Positions 36,175-45,762 are shown, counted from the stretch's first letter. The stretch is 64,000 nt of DNA from Phycisphaerales bacterium (GCA_028289195.1 JANQQR010000007.1:1-64000), one strand, 5' to 3'. Numbers and translations: made by a program. Notes: generated from the letters alone by a model not told the origin.

Positions 36175-37397
36175 GCGGCCTCGGCGCCGACGCTGTCTCC
36201 GGCGGGCTCGGCGCTCAATCTCGGGGCAAGCGAGATCAGCTCCTTGAGCACGGGCACAGCGGCATCAAGCGACGGCGAGGTATCGAGTTGCTTCACCGCG
36301 GCGGCGGCGGCGGTGCTCAGGCCCTCGAAGCCGTAGCCGGACCCGCTTCCCTTCAGCGAGAGGCACACGCGCCGCACGCGGGCTCCGTCTCCCTCGCGCA
36401 CGGCGTCGACGAGGGAGTCGACCATGATGCGCACCTGCTCGACGAATCCCTCGATGAGCGGACGCATCGCGTCGTCGCTCGCTTTGGTGCTCACGATGGG
36501 CGTCGTGTCCCTGCGCGGTTCCGGCGCGGGAGGCTCGGGCGCAGCCTGGGCGGATGTCGCGAGCGCTGCGACGATGGTCCGGATGAGCTTCTCGGTCTCG
36601 TAGGGCTTGGGCACGATCGCGTACGCACCCGCCTGCTTGGCGGCGCGAAGGCGCTTGGGATCCGTTTCACTGGTCAGCACGATCGCCGGGCCGATCGCGC
36701 CGGCCTTGCGGAGCACCAGCAGCGCGTCCTCGCCCCGGCAATCCGAGAGATTCAGTTCGCAGATCACGAGCGTCGGGGGGCAGTCTGCGACCTCGTTCAC
36801 GGCGTCCGCGAGCGTCCGGTGAGAGACGAGACGGAGCCCCGTCGAACGGAGGTGGAACGCGAGCAGCTCGCAGTCGGCACGCTGGTCATCGAGCACGAGG
36901 ACGCTGGCGTCGAGCCGGGGAAGCTCGAGCGACGAGGCCGAGGCCATCGCGGCGCCCGGCTGGGAGTTCATGATCGATTCGGCGTCGATCTCGGTATCGA
37001 ATCGCACACCGACGGCATGGACGTTGCGCTCGATGAGGTGGCACTGCTCGACGGTGCCGAGCACGCCGCCCTCCTGGTCGTCGCCCCGAGGAAGGATGAA
37101 GACGCACTGGGTCTTGGGGTTCAGGAACCCCGAGTGCAGGAACCACATCCCCTGGGGGCAGAAGTTGTGCGTGAGCACCAGGAACCTGGCGCTGCCCCCG
37201 CCGGGGTGGTGGACGGTCACGCGCATCGTGATCGAGCGCTGCTCGGCGTGCTCGTCCTCCTCGTAGTCGAACAGCTCGGCGGCGCGCGCGATCTCACTCA
37301 AGCGCCCGAGCAACTCGGAGCGCTTCGCGTCCGAGACGTGCACGGTGCGCCGGAAGGTGCCCTCGTGGGCGGCAGGGGTTGCTTTCCGGCTCAGCAT
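36171..37397 (-). CDS. PilZ protein with degenerate receiver and degenerate HPt domains
   Basis: 408 residues. Residues 15-150 resemble a PilZ-like domain (RFLVLTHNFCPQGMWFLHSGFL and a terminal VGVRFD strand), although the RxxxR c-di-GMP motif is not obvious. Residues 165-280 are a receiver domain with the acidic pair D170-D171, T242 and K264 kept, but the phospho-acceptor aspartate is replaced by Glu214 (VICELNL). Residues 310-395 resemble an HPt helix bundle with the motif CLSLKGSGSGYGF, where Leu346 occupies the phospho-histidine position. A proline-rich linker separates the last two. Phosphotransfer therefore looks impossible; the protein may be a constitutive scaffold. No clear ribosome-binding site. 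It lies 100 nt downstream of secA on the same strand. Confidence 0.75.
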   Translation of the reverse strand: MLSRKATPAAHEGTFRRTVHVSDAKRSELLGRLSEIARAAELFDYEEDEHAEQRSITMRVTVHHPGGGSARFLVLTHNFCPQGMWFLHSGFLNPKTQCVFILPRGDDQEGGVLGTVEQCHLIERNVHAVGVRFDTEIDAESIMNSQPGAAMASASSLELPRLDASVLVLDDQRADCELLAFHLRSTGLRLVSHRTLADAVNEVADCPPTLVICELNLSDCRGEDALLVLRKAGAIGPAIVLTSETDPKRLRAAKQAGAYAIVPKPYETEKLIRTIVAALATSAQAAPEPPAPEPRRDTTPIVSTKASDDAMRPLIEGFVEQVRIMVDSLVDAVREGDGARVRRVCLSLKGSGSGYGFEGLSTAAAAAVKQLDTSPSLDAAVPVLKELISLAPRLSAEPAGDSVGAEAA

Positions 37398-37497
37398 GGG
37401 GTCTCGAAAGGATCGGCGAGCGGCGCGGAGCGCTTGACGCCCTCGGGCGCGCCGGCGCGGGACCCGTCGTTTTCGGACCCGATTGTGCGGCCGGGGA

Positions 37498-40400
37498 TCA
37501 GGCGAACCCGGGTCCGGCGATCGACGAACCCCCGATCCCAGCGGGTGCCGGGGCGGCGCGGGACGGCGCCGCCTGCGGCGCGGGGCCGCGGGCCGGGGGC
37601 TGGTTGGCGTTGGGGGTGAGCTTGAGCCGGAAGACGTACTCGGCCACGCGATCGCGGACGCGCTCCATCATCTCCTGGAACAGGCGGGCGCCCTCGCGCT
37701 TGTACTCGATGCGCGGGTCGCGCTGGCTGATGGCCCGGAAGCCGATGCCGTCGCGGAGCTGGTCCATGCCGTAGAGGTGGTCCTTCCAGGCGGTGTCGAG
37801 CACCTCGAGCATGACGAAACGCTCGAACTGGAGCAGCTCGGAGCGGAGGATCGACTCGACGCGGGCGCGGAGCGCTTCGGCGCGCTCGTCGCCCTGGAGC
37901 CGGAGGATCCAGTCGGGGAGCTCGGCGTTGTAGGTCTCGGTGAGGTAGGCCTGGATCGCCTCGTCGCTGGTGTCGTGGGAGAGCGCTTCCTGGATCTGCT
38001 CCTGCATCTTGCCGCTCTCGACGTACTGGCGCGAGGCGCGGAGCAGGTCGTCGCGGATCTGCTGGGGCATCCGGGTGCGGGTGACCGACTCGTCCCAGCC
38101 GAGCCCGTAGCGGGCGTTGGCCCACTGCACGAGCGACGCCCCGGCCTGCGGGCCGTGCTGGCGGATCATGGCGCTGGTCATCTCCATGGCGAACTGGACC
38201 GGGTATTCGATCTCGCGGTCGTCGTAGCGCTCGCGCACCTTGTCGACGATGATGGTGATCGCTTCGCCGACGGTCTCGAGATCCGACAGGTCCGACGCGG
38301 GGACCTCCAGGTCGAACGTGCGCTTGACCCACTTGCTCAGCTCCTGGGCGCCGAAATTGTTGACGAGATACTGCTCGAGCCCTGAGAGGTCGGCACCGGA
38401 AATCTGGGCCTCGGCGGCCTGGAGCAGGCGCTGCTTGAGGTCCTGGGTGGACATCTCGTGGATGTCGCCCTCGGGCAGATCGATCTTGAAGCGCGAGAGG
38501 GCCCAGCTGGACAGGCCCTTGGAGTCGATGTCCGTGATGTCGCTGTCGTCTGGGATGTACTCGCCGATCGTGACGTCGATCTCGTGCCGGGCGTCGTCGG
38601 TCGCGGCGCGTCGGAGGAGGTCTTCGGCGTCCTCCTTGTCGCGCCGGCGGAAGCGCTCGGGCTCGATCGAGCAGCCCAGGCGCTCGGTGGCGAATTCGGC
38701 GACGCACTCGGCGAAGTAGTCCTTGGCGAGGTAGCGGTGCGAGGCGGTGCCGACGGCGTCTTCGATGAACTCGAAGATCATGCCCTTGACGTCGCGCCCC
38801 TCGAGCACGCGCTGGCGCATGCCGTAGAACTCCTGGCGCTGATACTCCATGACCTCGTCGTACTCGAGGATGTTCTTGCGCACCTGGAAGTTGCGCTCCT
38901 CGACCTTGCGCTGGGCGCGGACGATGGACTTGGAGAGCATCGGGTGCTCGATCGCGTCGCCCTCTTTCATTCCGAGGCGCGAGAGGATCTTCATGGTCGT
39001 GTTGCCGGCGAACATCGACATGAGGTCGTCATCGAGGCCGACGAAGAAGCGCGAGGAGCCCTTGTCGCCCTGGCGGCCCGAGCGCCCGCGGAGCTGGTTG
39101 TCGATTCGGCGCGACTCGTGGCGTTCGGTGCCGATGACGTGCAGCCCGCCGAGCTCGACCAAGTTGTCGACCCAGCGGATGCGGTGCAGCATGAACCGGC
39201 CCTGGGCGTCGAGCTCTTCCTCGAGCTGCTGGACGCTCATCTGGTTGATCTTCTTTTCTTCCGCCCAGGTGTGGTCGGTGGCCCAGTGGCGCAGGAGCGC
39301 GAGCTCGAGGTCCTCGAAGCCCATGCCCTCGACGTCGCGCTTGTTGAGGCCGAGCTCCTTGGGGGCGACCTTGCGGAACACCTTCTCGCGGAGTGCGCGA
39401 TCGTCGTCCTCGACGGTGAGCTCGCGCGGGGCGATGCCGCGACGGAGCCAATGGTCGAGGATCTCCTGTCGGGTGACGCGCGCGAGCTTGATGTCGGTGC
39501 CGCGGCCGGCCATGTTCGTGGCAATCATCACCGCGCCCAGAGCGCCGGCGTTCTCGACGATGTGGGCCTCTCGCTCGTGCTGTTTGGCGTTGAGCACCTC
39601 GTGCTTGATGCCGTGCTTGGAGTTGAGCATCTTCGCGAGCATCTCGCTCTTCTCGACGCTGGTGGTGCCGACGAGCACGGGGCTTCCGATGTCGTGGAAC
39701 GCCTTGATCTCCTCGACGATCGAGTCCCACTTGTCCTTGGCGGTGAGGTAGACGACGTCGTCGAAGTCCCGGCGGATGACCTGGACGTTGGTCGGGATCG
39801 CCACGACGTCGAGCTTGTAGATGTCGTGGAATTCCTGGGCCTCGGTATCGGCGGTGCCGGTCATGCCCGCCAGGCGCTTGTACATCTTGAAGAAGTTCTG
39901 GATCGTGATCGTGGCGACCGTCTGGGTCTCCTGCTTGATGGGCACCTTCTCCTTGGCCTCGACGGCCTGGTGGAGCCCGTCGGACCACTGGCGCCCGATC
40001 ATGGGGCGGCCGGTGTTGGTGTCGACGATCACGATCGACGCCTCCTGGCGGCCCGTCTGGGGGTTCTGCGACGGCATGATGATGTAGTCGCGATCGCGTT
40101 CGTAGACCGCGTGGGCGCGGATGGACTGCTCCATCAGGTGGGGCAGGTCGATGTTCTCGCCGACGTAGAACGATCCGACATCGGCCTTCTTCTGCGCCTC
40201 GGCGATGCCGTGGTGCGTGAGGTAGGCCTGCTTCTTGTCCATCTCGACTTCGAAGTACTGGGTGTGGCGCCCGCGATCCGCCTCGAGATCGGGGAGCTGG
40301 GCCTTGAATTGCCTGAGCTTGTCCTGCAACGCGGGGATCTGGCCCTTCTCGCGCGCGTTGCGGATGTCGCCCTCGGCGCCCTTGATCTCCTGGAGGCAGC

Positions 40401-41448
40401 GCTTGACCTTCTTGTCGGCATCGGTCCAGGGCTGCTGCAGCTCGACGAGGTACCGGGCGAGCTGGTCGGCGAGGTCGTAGCGCGGGGCCTCCTCGTGGGC
40501 CGGTCCGGAGATGATCAGCGGCGTGCGGGCCTCGTCGATGAGGATGGAGTCGACCTCGTCGACGATCGCGAACTCGCGGACACGCTGCACCTGCTGGTCG
40601 ACCGAGCGCTTCATGTTGTCGCGCAGGTAGTCGAACCCGAATTCGCTGGTCGTGCCGTACACGACGTCGCAGTGGTACATCGCGCGCTTGACGTTCTCGT
40701 CCTGCATGTGCTGCGGGTGGATCGCCCCGACGGTGAGGCCGATGGCCCGGAAGAAGGGGAACGTCCAGTCGCGGTCGCGCTGCACGAGGTAGTCGTTGAC
40801 CGTGACGACGTGCACCTTGCGACCCGTGAGCGCCGCCACGAACGAGGCGAGCGGGGCGACGATGGTCTTGCCCTCGCCGGTCTTCATCTCGGCGATCGAG
40901 CCCTGGAAGAGCACCATGCCGCCGATGAGCTGGACGTCGAAGGGGCGGGCCCGGAACGGCGGCTTGCTGTCGGGGAAGATCTCGCGAACCGCCTCGTAGA
41001 TCTCGGTGGGGATCTCCTCCCAGACCCAGCCGGGCTGGGGCTCGGCGCAGCCCAGCAGGTCGCCCGCGGGCTCCCGGGGCTCTGCGCTGTCCATCTTCTC
41101 GATGGTCTGGTCGTAGAGGGCGCGGATGTTGTCCGGGAGCTTGTCGGCCGGGAACGCCTCGCGGTGCTTGGGGTTGAAGATGTTGCGGATGCCGATCGAG
41201 CGGTCCATGACCTCGCGGGCGAGAGCGAACGCGTCGACGATGAGCTCTTCACCCGATGCACCCTTCTGGGCGCGTTCGCGGAGTTCTTCTGCGATCGTCC
41301 GCAGCTCTGCATCGGAGCGCCCGCGCATCTTGGGTTCCTGGGCGTTGATCTGCCCGACGCGCATGGTGTAGCGCTTCACGATGCGCTCGTTGCGCGTACC
41401 GAAGATTTTGTTGACAAAGGGTCCGACGACGGGGATGTCGGCTGGCAT
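37498..41448 (-). CDS. secA: Preprotein translocase ATPase SecA, enlarged form
   Basis: 1316 residues from the ATG at 41448, which has AGAAGGA about 9 nt upstream; the frame is open to 42609, but conserved SecA sequence starts at this ATG. It drives Sec export through SecYEG. Walker A is AEMKTGEGKT (Lys194), the DEAD-type box is DEVDSILIDEARTPL, and MAGRGTDI and GTERHESRRIDNQLRGRSGRQGD (in two parts) are diagnostic. It is about 400 residues longer than E. coli SecA, with extra segments of about 85 residues before Walker A, about 40-60 in the middle domains, and some 250 in the helical C-terminal half. The tail is Pro/Ala-rich and lacks the usual zinc-binding Cys motif. Confidence 0.95.
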   Translation of the reverse strand: MPADIPVVGPFVNKIFGTRNERIVKRYTMRVGQINAQEPKMRGRSDAELRTIAEELRERAQKGASGEELIVDAFALAREVMDRSIGIRNIFNPKHREAFPADKLPDNIRALYDQTIEKMDSAEPREPAGDLLGCAEPQPGWVWEEIPTEIYEAVREIFPDSKPPFRARPFDVQLIGGMVLFQGSIAEMKTGEGKTIVAPLASFVAALTGRKVHVVTVNDYLVQRDRDWTFPFFRAIGLTVGAIHPQHMQDENVKRAMYHCDVVYGTTSEFGFDYLRDNMKRSVDQQVQRVREFAIVDEVDSILIDEARTPLIISGPAHEEAPRYDLADQLARYLVELQQPWTDADKKVKRCLQEIKGAEGDIRNAREKGQIPALQDKLRQFKAQLPDLEADRGRHTQYFEVEMDKKQAYLTHHGIAEAQKKADVGSFYVGENIDLPHLMEQSIRAHAVYERDRDYIIMPSQNPQTGRQEASIVIVDTNTGRPMIGRQWSDGLHQAVEAKEKVPIKQETQTVATITIQNFFKMYKRLAGMTGTADTEAQEFHDIYKLDVVAIPTNVQVIRRDFDDVVYLTAKDKWDSIVEEIKAFHDIGSPVLVGTTSVEKSEMLAKMLNSKHGIKHEVLNAKQHEREAHIVENAGALGAVMIATNMAGRGTDIKLARVTRQEILDHWLRRGIAPRELTVEDDDRALREKVFRKVAPKELGLNKRDVEGMGFEDLELALLRHWATDHTWAEEKKINQMSVQQLEEELDAQGRFMLHRIRWVDNLVELGGLHVIGTERHESRRIDNQLRGRSGRQGDKGSSRFFVGLDDDLMSMFAGNTTMKILSRLGMKEGDAIEHPMLSKSIVRAQRKVEERNFQVRKNILEYDEVMEYQRQEFYGMRQRVLEGRDVKGMIFEFIEDAVGTASHRYLAKDYFAECVAEFATERLGCSIEPERFRRRDKEDAEDLLRRAATDDARHEIDVTIGEYIPDDSDITDIDSKGLSSWALSRFKIDLPEGDIHEMSTQDLKQRLLQAAEAQISGADLSGLEQYLVNNFGAQELSKWVKRTFDLEVPASDLSDLETVGEAITIIVDKVRERYDDREIEYPVQFAMEMTSAMIRQHGPQAGASLVQWANARYGLGWDESVTRTRMPQQIRDDLLRASRQYVESGKMQEQIQEALSHDTSDEAIQAYLTETYNAELPDWILRLQGDERAEALRARVESILRSELLQFERFVMLEVLDTAWKDHLYGMDQLRDGIGFRAISQRDPRIEYKREGARLFQEMMERVRDRVAEYVFRLKLTPNANQPPARGPAPQAAPSRAAPAPAGIGGSSIAGPGFA

Positions 41449-41588
41449 GGTCTGGGTCCTTCTGGCGCCCGGTTGCCCGCACGGGGCTCCGGCGCCGCGT
41501 TCGCGCCGCTCGGGGCGCGTCGATTGGATTGCGTGTGGGGTGCGACGATCGATCGGGCGCGCGCAAGGCACGCCGGGGAGCGGGTCGA

Positions 41589-41990
41589 TCAGGCGCTGGG
41601 GGGAGGCGTGTCGATCAGCCAGTGCAGGCCGAGGGATGCGTCTCGCCGGGAGCCGGCGTCGTGCGACTCCGGCGGATCGAGGCCGGGCTCCGGCGCGGGC
41701 CGGGCGGCGGGATCTCCGGCGGGCGCAGCGCACCCGGCGAGGCCGGCGCGGGACTCGCGTTCGGCGTCTTTCGTGCGCTGCATGGTGGCCGCACGCACGA
41801 CACGCGCCGCCTCGCGACGCTGGGCCTCCTTGGCCGCCGCGGCTTCGATGATGAGGGTCGCCTCGGGCACCGACGCATAGGCGGCGGGCGGGAGGGCCGT
41901 CATCACGCACAGCACAACGAGCAGGCTGCTGCCGGCAAGAACGCCGGGGGCCTGGCTGCGTCGGTGGGCTGTGCGGGAGGGTGATGCCAT
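41589..41990 (-). CDS. Small secreted hypothetical protein upstream of secA
   Basis: 133 residues from the ATG at 41990. The first 40 residues form a convincing Sec signal (twin basic patches, a hydrophobic LLVVLCVMTALPPA core and AYA-SV cleavage site). An alanine/arginine/glutamate-rich helix follows (EAAAAKEAQRREAARVVRAA), then a Pro-rich tail. No ribosome-binding site is visible and no family is recognised. It lies between secA (140 nt downstream, same strand) and the divergent birA. The signal peptide is the main reason to believe it is real. Confidence 0.5.
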   Translation of the reverse strand: MASPSRTAHRRSQAPGVLAGSSLLVVLCVMTALPPAAYASVPEATLIIEAAAAKEAQRREAARVVRAATMQRTKDAERESRAGLAGCAAPAGDPAARPAPEPGLDPPESHDAGSRRDASLGLHWLIDTPPPSA

Positions 41991-42090
41991 GGGGTCGGTG
42001 GGGTCCAGTCCAGCAAGTATCGACACGCCAGTGCCCCGGGGCAAGAACGCGGGCGCGCACCGGGGGGGAGAAGTCGCCAGAATCCGAGGA

Positions 42091-42849
42091 ATGTCTGCAA
42101 TCCCTGCGCCTCAGGGCTACCCGCCTGACGCCGCCAGGATCCGCCTGGCGACGACGACTTCGACGAACGACCTCGCCAAGGCTGCCATCCAGGCAGGCGA
42201 GGCGAGCGGGGTGAGCGTCTGGGTAGCGGCGACCCAGACCGGAGGGCGGGGACGCCGTGGACGGCGCTGGGAGGCGCCTAAGGGCGGCCTGTGGCTGACC
42301 GGGGCCTGGCCCCTGGCCTCGGAAGCGTGCCTGGCCGGGCTCGGCCTCCGGGCGGGCGTGGGAGTGTGCGACGCCCTGCGTGAGTTCATCGGCGATCGGG
42401 CGTGCCTGAAGTGGCCCAACGACGTGCTGATCGACGGGCGGAAGGTCGCGGGGATCCTGTGTGAGAGCGTGCCCGATCCCGGCGGCTCGAGATGGGCGGT
42501 GATCGGTGTGGGCGTGAACGCGAACAACGATCCGGGCGGGCTGCCGGACGGGCTCCGTCGCTCCCCCACTGCGCTGCGCGAGGAACTCGGGCGCGAGGTC
42601 GACCTGCACGATCTGGAGGAGCGCGTGCTCCGGTCACTTGCCGGGGTTGTCGGAATCGAAGGCACGCCTCGCGCGATCATAGATCGCGCACAAGCGATGC
42701 TCTTCGGAATCGGCGAGCCCCTCGAATCCGTTGACGCCCGGGGCGAATGCTACGCAGGGCTGCTGCTTGGCCTGGCGCCCGACGGGCGCCTGTTGCTCGA
42801 GTCGGACGGCGAGCGGATCTGCGTCCCGCTCGATGCCGAGCCCGCGTAG
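42091..42849 (+). CDS. birA: Biotin--[acetyl-CoA-carboxylase] ligase
   Basis: 252 residues, catalytic domain only, without the N-terminal DNA-binding helix-turn-helix of bifunctional BirA. GGRGRRGRRW near residue 55 is the biotinyl-AMP-binding GRGRxGRxW loop, CLKWPNDVLIDGRKVAGIL follows, and the SH3-like C-terminal domain is present. It attaches biotin to carboxylase carrier proteins and, lacking the helix-turn-helix, should not repress transcription. The ATG at 42091 is chosen because conserved sequence begins just after it; a weak AGGA abuts it. The glycosyltransferase gene starts 10 nt after its stop. Confidence 0.9.
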   Translation: MSAIPAPQGYPPDAARIRLATTTSTNDLAKAAIQAGEASGVSVWVAATQTGGRGRRGRRWEAPKGGLWLTGAWPLASEACLAGLGLRAGVGVCDALREFIGDRACLKWPNDVLIDGRKVAGILCESVPDPGGSRWAVIGVGVNANNDPGGLPDGLRRSPTALREELGREVDLHDLEERVLRSLAGVVGIEGTPRAIIDRAQAMLFGIGEPLESVDARGECYAGLLLGLAPDGRLLLESDGERICVPLDAEPA

Positions 42850-42858
42850 AGTCCGTCC

Positions 42859-44169
42859 GTGCGAGTGCTGCTGACAACCGTCGGGTCGTCCGGTGACATC
42901 AACCCGTTCATCGCGCTGTCGCGCCGCCTGAAGGAGCGCGGGCACGATCCGGTGCTCGCGGTGAACCCGCACTTCCGGCCGACGGTCGAGCGCGCCGGGA
43001 TCGAGTTCCGAGAGTACGGGGACGACATCTCGCCGCGTCAGTTCGCCGAGGAGCACCCCGAGGCGTTCGGGCGATTCCTGGGACCCGTGGTCCTGTTCCG
43101 CAGGTTCTTCCTGCCCCGCGTCGGCGAGATGTACGAGGGCCTGGTCGAGCTCGTCGAAGACACGCAGCCGGTACTGCTCGTCGGGCACCAGATCAGCTTC
43201 GGCCTTCCGTGGGTTGCCGAGCGTTTCGGGCTTCCTTGGGCGACGTGCCCGCTCGCGCCGGCGACGGTGCCGTCGGTCGCGGACCCGAACCGGATGCCCG
43301 TCGGCGCAGATCTGCACCGGATGCCGATGTGGTACCGGCGCTTCGCGGTGTGGGCGATGCGGGCGTCGGTGTCCGTGATGTTCGACGCCGGGTTTAATAA
43401 GACCCGCAGGCGCTACGGGATCCCGAAGCGCCGGCACACGCTGTTCGGCGAGATGCTGTCGGGCGATGCGCTCCTGGGGCTCTGGTCGCCCGCGTGGCGG
43501 GGCCCGGCTGCCGACGACCCCGAGAACCTGACGATCTGCGGCTTCCCGTGGTTCGATCGCCACGACGACGAGGAGCACGAAGACGGGCTCGAGCCGGCGC
43601 TGCGCGAGTTTCTGGAGGACGGCGAGGCCCCGCTCGTGTTCGCGTTCGGGAGCGTGCTGTCTCACATGAACCACGACGCCTTCGAGGAAGCGGTGCACGC
43701 GTGCGAGCGCCTCGGGGCGCGCGGGGTGCTCGTGACCGGGAGCGACGAGACGGCGCCGGAGGATCTGCCCGCTGGGGTCATCGCGGTGAACTATGCGCCC
43801 TACAGCACGCTGTTCCCTCGCGCGAGCGCCGTTGTTCATCACGGCGGCGTAGGCACGACGGCGCAGGGGCTTCGCGCGGGCGTGCCCACCGCGATCATGC
43901 CCCACGCCCACGACCAGTTCGACAACGCGGCACGCTGCGAGCGCCACGGCACGAGCGTGACCGTCCGGCGTCACGGGGTGTCCGGACGCCAGCTCGCCGA
44001 TGCTCTGGCGGTGCTGCTCGAGGATCCGTCGCACGCCGAGCGGGCGCGGTCGATGGGCGGGCGCATCCGGGCCGAGGACGGCGTGGGCGAGGCGGCGCGG
44101 GTGCTGGAACAGATCGCCGGATCTGCGCGTCCGATCACCAAGCAGGAATCGGCTGCGGCGCCCGTATGA
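42859..44169 (+). CDS. UGT/MGT-type glycosyltransferase (GT-B fold)
   Basis: 436 residues, starting with GTG at 42859. The N-terminus RVLLTTVGSSGDINPF and the donor-binding motif VVHHGGVGTTAQGLRAGVP with HDQFDNAAR are the hallmarks of family-1/28 GT-B enzymes such as sterol, macrolide and flavonoid glucosyltransferases. The acceptor is not predictable. No membrane segments. A TAGAGT hexamer overlaps the birA stop and ends 6 nt before the GTG, while the short gap also allows read-through from birA. There is no recognisable biosynthetic cluster around it. Confidence 0.88.
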   Translation: MRVLLTTVGSSGDINPFIALSRRLKERGHDPVLAVNPHFRPTVERAGIEFREYGDDISPRQFAEEHPEAFGRFLGPVVLFRRFFLPRVGEMYEGLVELVEDTQPVLLVGHQISFGLPWVAERFGLPWATCPLAPATVPSVADPNRMPVGADLHRMPMWYRRFAVWAMRASVSVMFDAGFNKTRRRYGIPKRRHTLFGEMLSGDALLGLWSPAWRGPAADDPENLTICGFPWFDRHDDEEHEDGLEPALREFLEDGEAPLVFAFGSVLSHMNHDAFEEAVHACERLGARGVLVTGSDETAPEDLPAGVIAVNYAPYSTLFPRASAVVHHGGVGTTAQGLRAGVPTAIMPHAHDQFDNAARCERHGTSVTVRRHGVSGRQLADALAVLLEDPSHAERARSMGGRIRAEDGVGEAARVLEQIAGSARPITKQESAAAPV

Positions 44170-44277
44170 TCGGTGGTGCGACGCAATCCCACCCGGGCGT
44201 GGGCGTTGAGCCGGGTGCGGAGCACCGACGGAAAGGGCAGGTGTTTGACCGAACCCCAGGCCATCCCGACCACCTCG

Positions 44278-45762
44278 ATGAAGCCCCTGGAGCCGGCGGA
44301 GTTCGGCTTCGACCAGGCGAGGCATCTGCTCTGGCGGGCGGGGTTCGGCGGGACTCCCGACCAGATCCTGACGCTGGCTTCGTGGGGACCCGGCAAGAGC
44401 GTCGACGCGCTGCTGGATTTCTCGGATACCGAGAGCTATTCCGCTCCGAGCGCCCGTGAGTTCGACGGGTCGATCATGCGCCCGCCCTCGGAGCGCGAGC
44501 GCCGGGCGCTGCAGCAGGCCCGCCAGGAGCAGAATGAGAACGAGATCGCCCGCCTGCGCAGGATCCGTCAGGAGCGCCAGCGCGAGGACCGTCGCCAGGT
44601 GCGCGACATGCAGCGATGGTGGCTGACTCGGATGATCGAGTCGCCCCGGCCGCTGGAGGAGAAACTCACGCTGTTCTGGCACGGGCACTTCGCGACCAGC
44701 TATCGCACGATCGAGAACAGCTATCACATGTTCCAGCAGAATCAGTTGTTCCGCTCGCACGCGGCGGGCAACTTCGGTGAGCTGCTCTACGCGATCATCC
44801 GCGACCCGGCGATGCTGGCGTACCTCGACAACAACGAGAACATCCGTGGGCGCCCCAATGAGAACCTGGCCCGGGAGCTGATGGAGCTGTTCAGCCTCGG
44901 AGAAGGCGAGTACTCGGAGCGCGACATCCGCGAGGGTGCGCGGGCGCTGACGGGGTACTCGTTCGACGGGAACGGCTTCGCGTTCTACCCGAACCGCCAC
45001 GACCCCGGGCAGAAGTCGATCTTCGGCAAGCGCGGCGAGTTCGACGGCGACGATTTCGTCACGGCGATCCTTTCGAGGCGCGACTGCAGCGAGTTCATGG
45101 CGCAGAAGCTCTACAGGTTCTTCGTCGCTGAGGTCCCCGGCGACCGATCGAAGCGCGGGCGGGCGGTGGCCAACGTGATCAAGCAGATCGCCTCGGACCT
45201 GCGCGAGAACCGGTACGAGATCCGGCCCGTGCTCCGGCGTCTGCTGATGAGCGAGCACTTCTACGACCCGTCGAACGTGATGGCTCGCATCAAATCGCCC
45301 GCCGAACTGGTGGTGGGCACGATCCGCTCGCTGGGCACCCCCTCGCGGGACCTGGGAACGCTGCTGAGCGCGATGGACCTGATGGGGCAGAACCTGCTGT
45401 TCCCGCCGAGCGTGAAGGGCTGGGACGGGGAGCGGAGCTGGATCAATACATCGACGCTCTATGTGCGCGCGAACGTGGCGAACTACCTCGTGACGGGGCG
45501 CTCGCCGGCGGGGATGGACCCGCTGGCGGACGATCGGACGTACGATCCCATGGGCCTTCTGGCCGATCTGCGTTTCGGGGCCGAGCGTGATCCGGAAGCG
45601 GTGAGCGATCGGCTGCTGCGCCTGGCGCTGGGCGCGAGCCCCAGCCGGGAGAGACAATGGCTGATCAAGGACCTCTTCGAGCAGCGGGGCACGATAGACG
45701 CGGAGTCCGTGCGCGAGGCGCTGAGCCTGATCTGCGCGATGCCCGAGTACCAGTTGTGCTGA
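44278..45762 (+). CDS. DUF1800 family protein
   Basis: 494 residues from the ATG at 44278. DUF1800 signatures are clear: FGFDQARHLLWRAGFG at the N-terminus, LFWHGHFATS, NENLARELMELFSLG, and KLYRFFVAE. A charged coiled-coil insertion (about residues 72-110, many Arg/Gln/Glu) is present. An in-frame TTG at 44245 is a real alternative start because AAAGGG lies 7 nt before it and TATGAT at 44165-44170 could be the -10 of a leadered transcript. DUF1800 proteins typically occur next to DUF1501 genes, as here (37 nt), and are thought to act together; biochemical function is unknown. Confidence 0.9.
   Translation: MKPLEPAEFGFDQARHLLWRAGFGGTPDQILTLASWGPGKSVDALLDFSDTESYSAPSAREFDGSIMRPPSERERRALQQARQEQNENEIARLRRIRQERQREDRRQVRDMQRWWLTRMIESPRPLEEKLTLFWHGHFATSYRTIENSYHMFQQNQLFRSHAAGNFGELLYAIIRDPAMLAYLDNNENIRGRPNENLARELMELFSLGEGEYSERDIREGARALTGYSFDGNGFAFYPNRHDPGQKSIFGKRGEFDGDDFVTAILSRRDCSEFMAQKLYRFFVAEVPGDRSKRGRAVANVIKQIASDLRENRYEIRPVLRRLLMSEHFYDPSNVMARIKSPAELVVGTIRSLGTPSRDLGTLLSAMDLMGQNLLFPPSVKGWDGERSWINTSTLYVRANVANYLVTGRSPAGMDPLADDRTYDPMGLLADLRFGAERDPEAVSDRLLRLALGASPSRERQWLIKDLFEQRGTIDAESVREALSLICAMPEYQLC

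Noticed and set aside
37436-37475. GC-rich palindromic sequence followed by GTTTT after secA
   Set aside because: The T-run is on the wrong strand for secA and no transcript on the plus strand ends there.
38458-41880. A 1140-codon open frame on the plus strand
   Set aside because: It is exactly antisense to secA, whose protein motifs are unambiguous; its composition (Asp/Val/Gly/Arg/Leu-rich) is the typical mirror of a GC-rich gene.
42847-42852. TAGAGT as a leaderless promoter of the glycosyltransferase
   Set aside because: It includes the birA stop codon and the genes are only 10 nt apart, so co-transcription is the simpler reading; not counted among the leaderless cases.
42634-45657. A 1007-codon open frame on the minus strand
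   Set aside because: Antisense to birA, the glycosyltransferase and the DUF1800 gene; Arg/His/Pro-rich translation without motifs.
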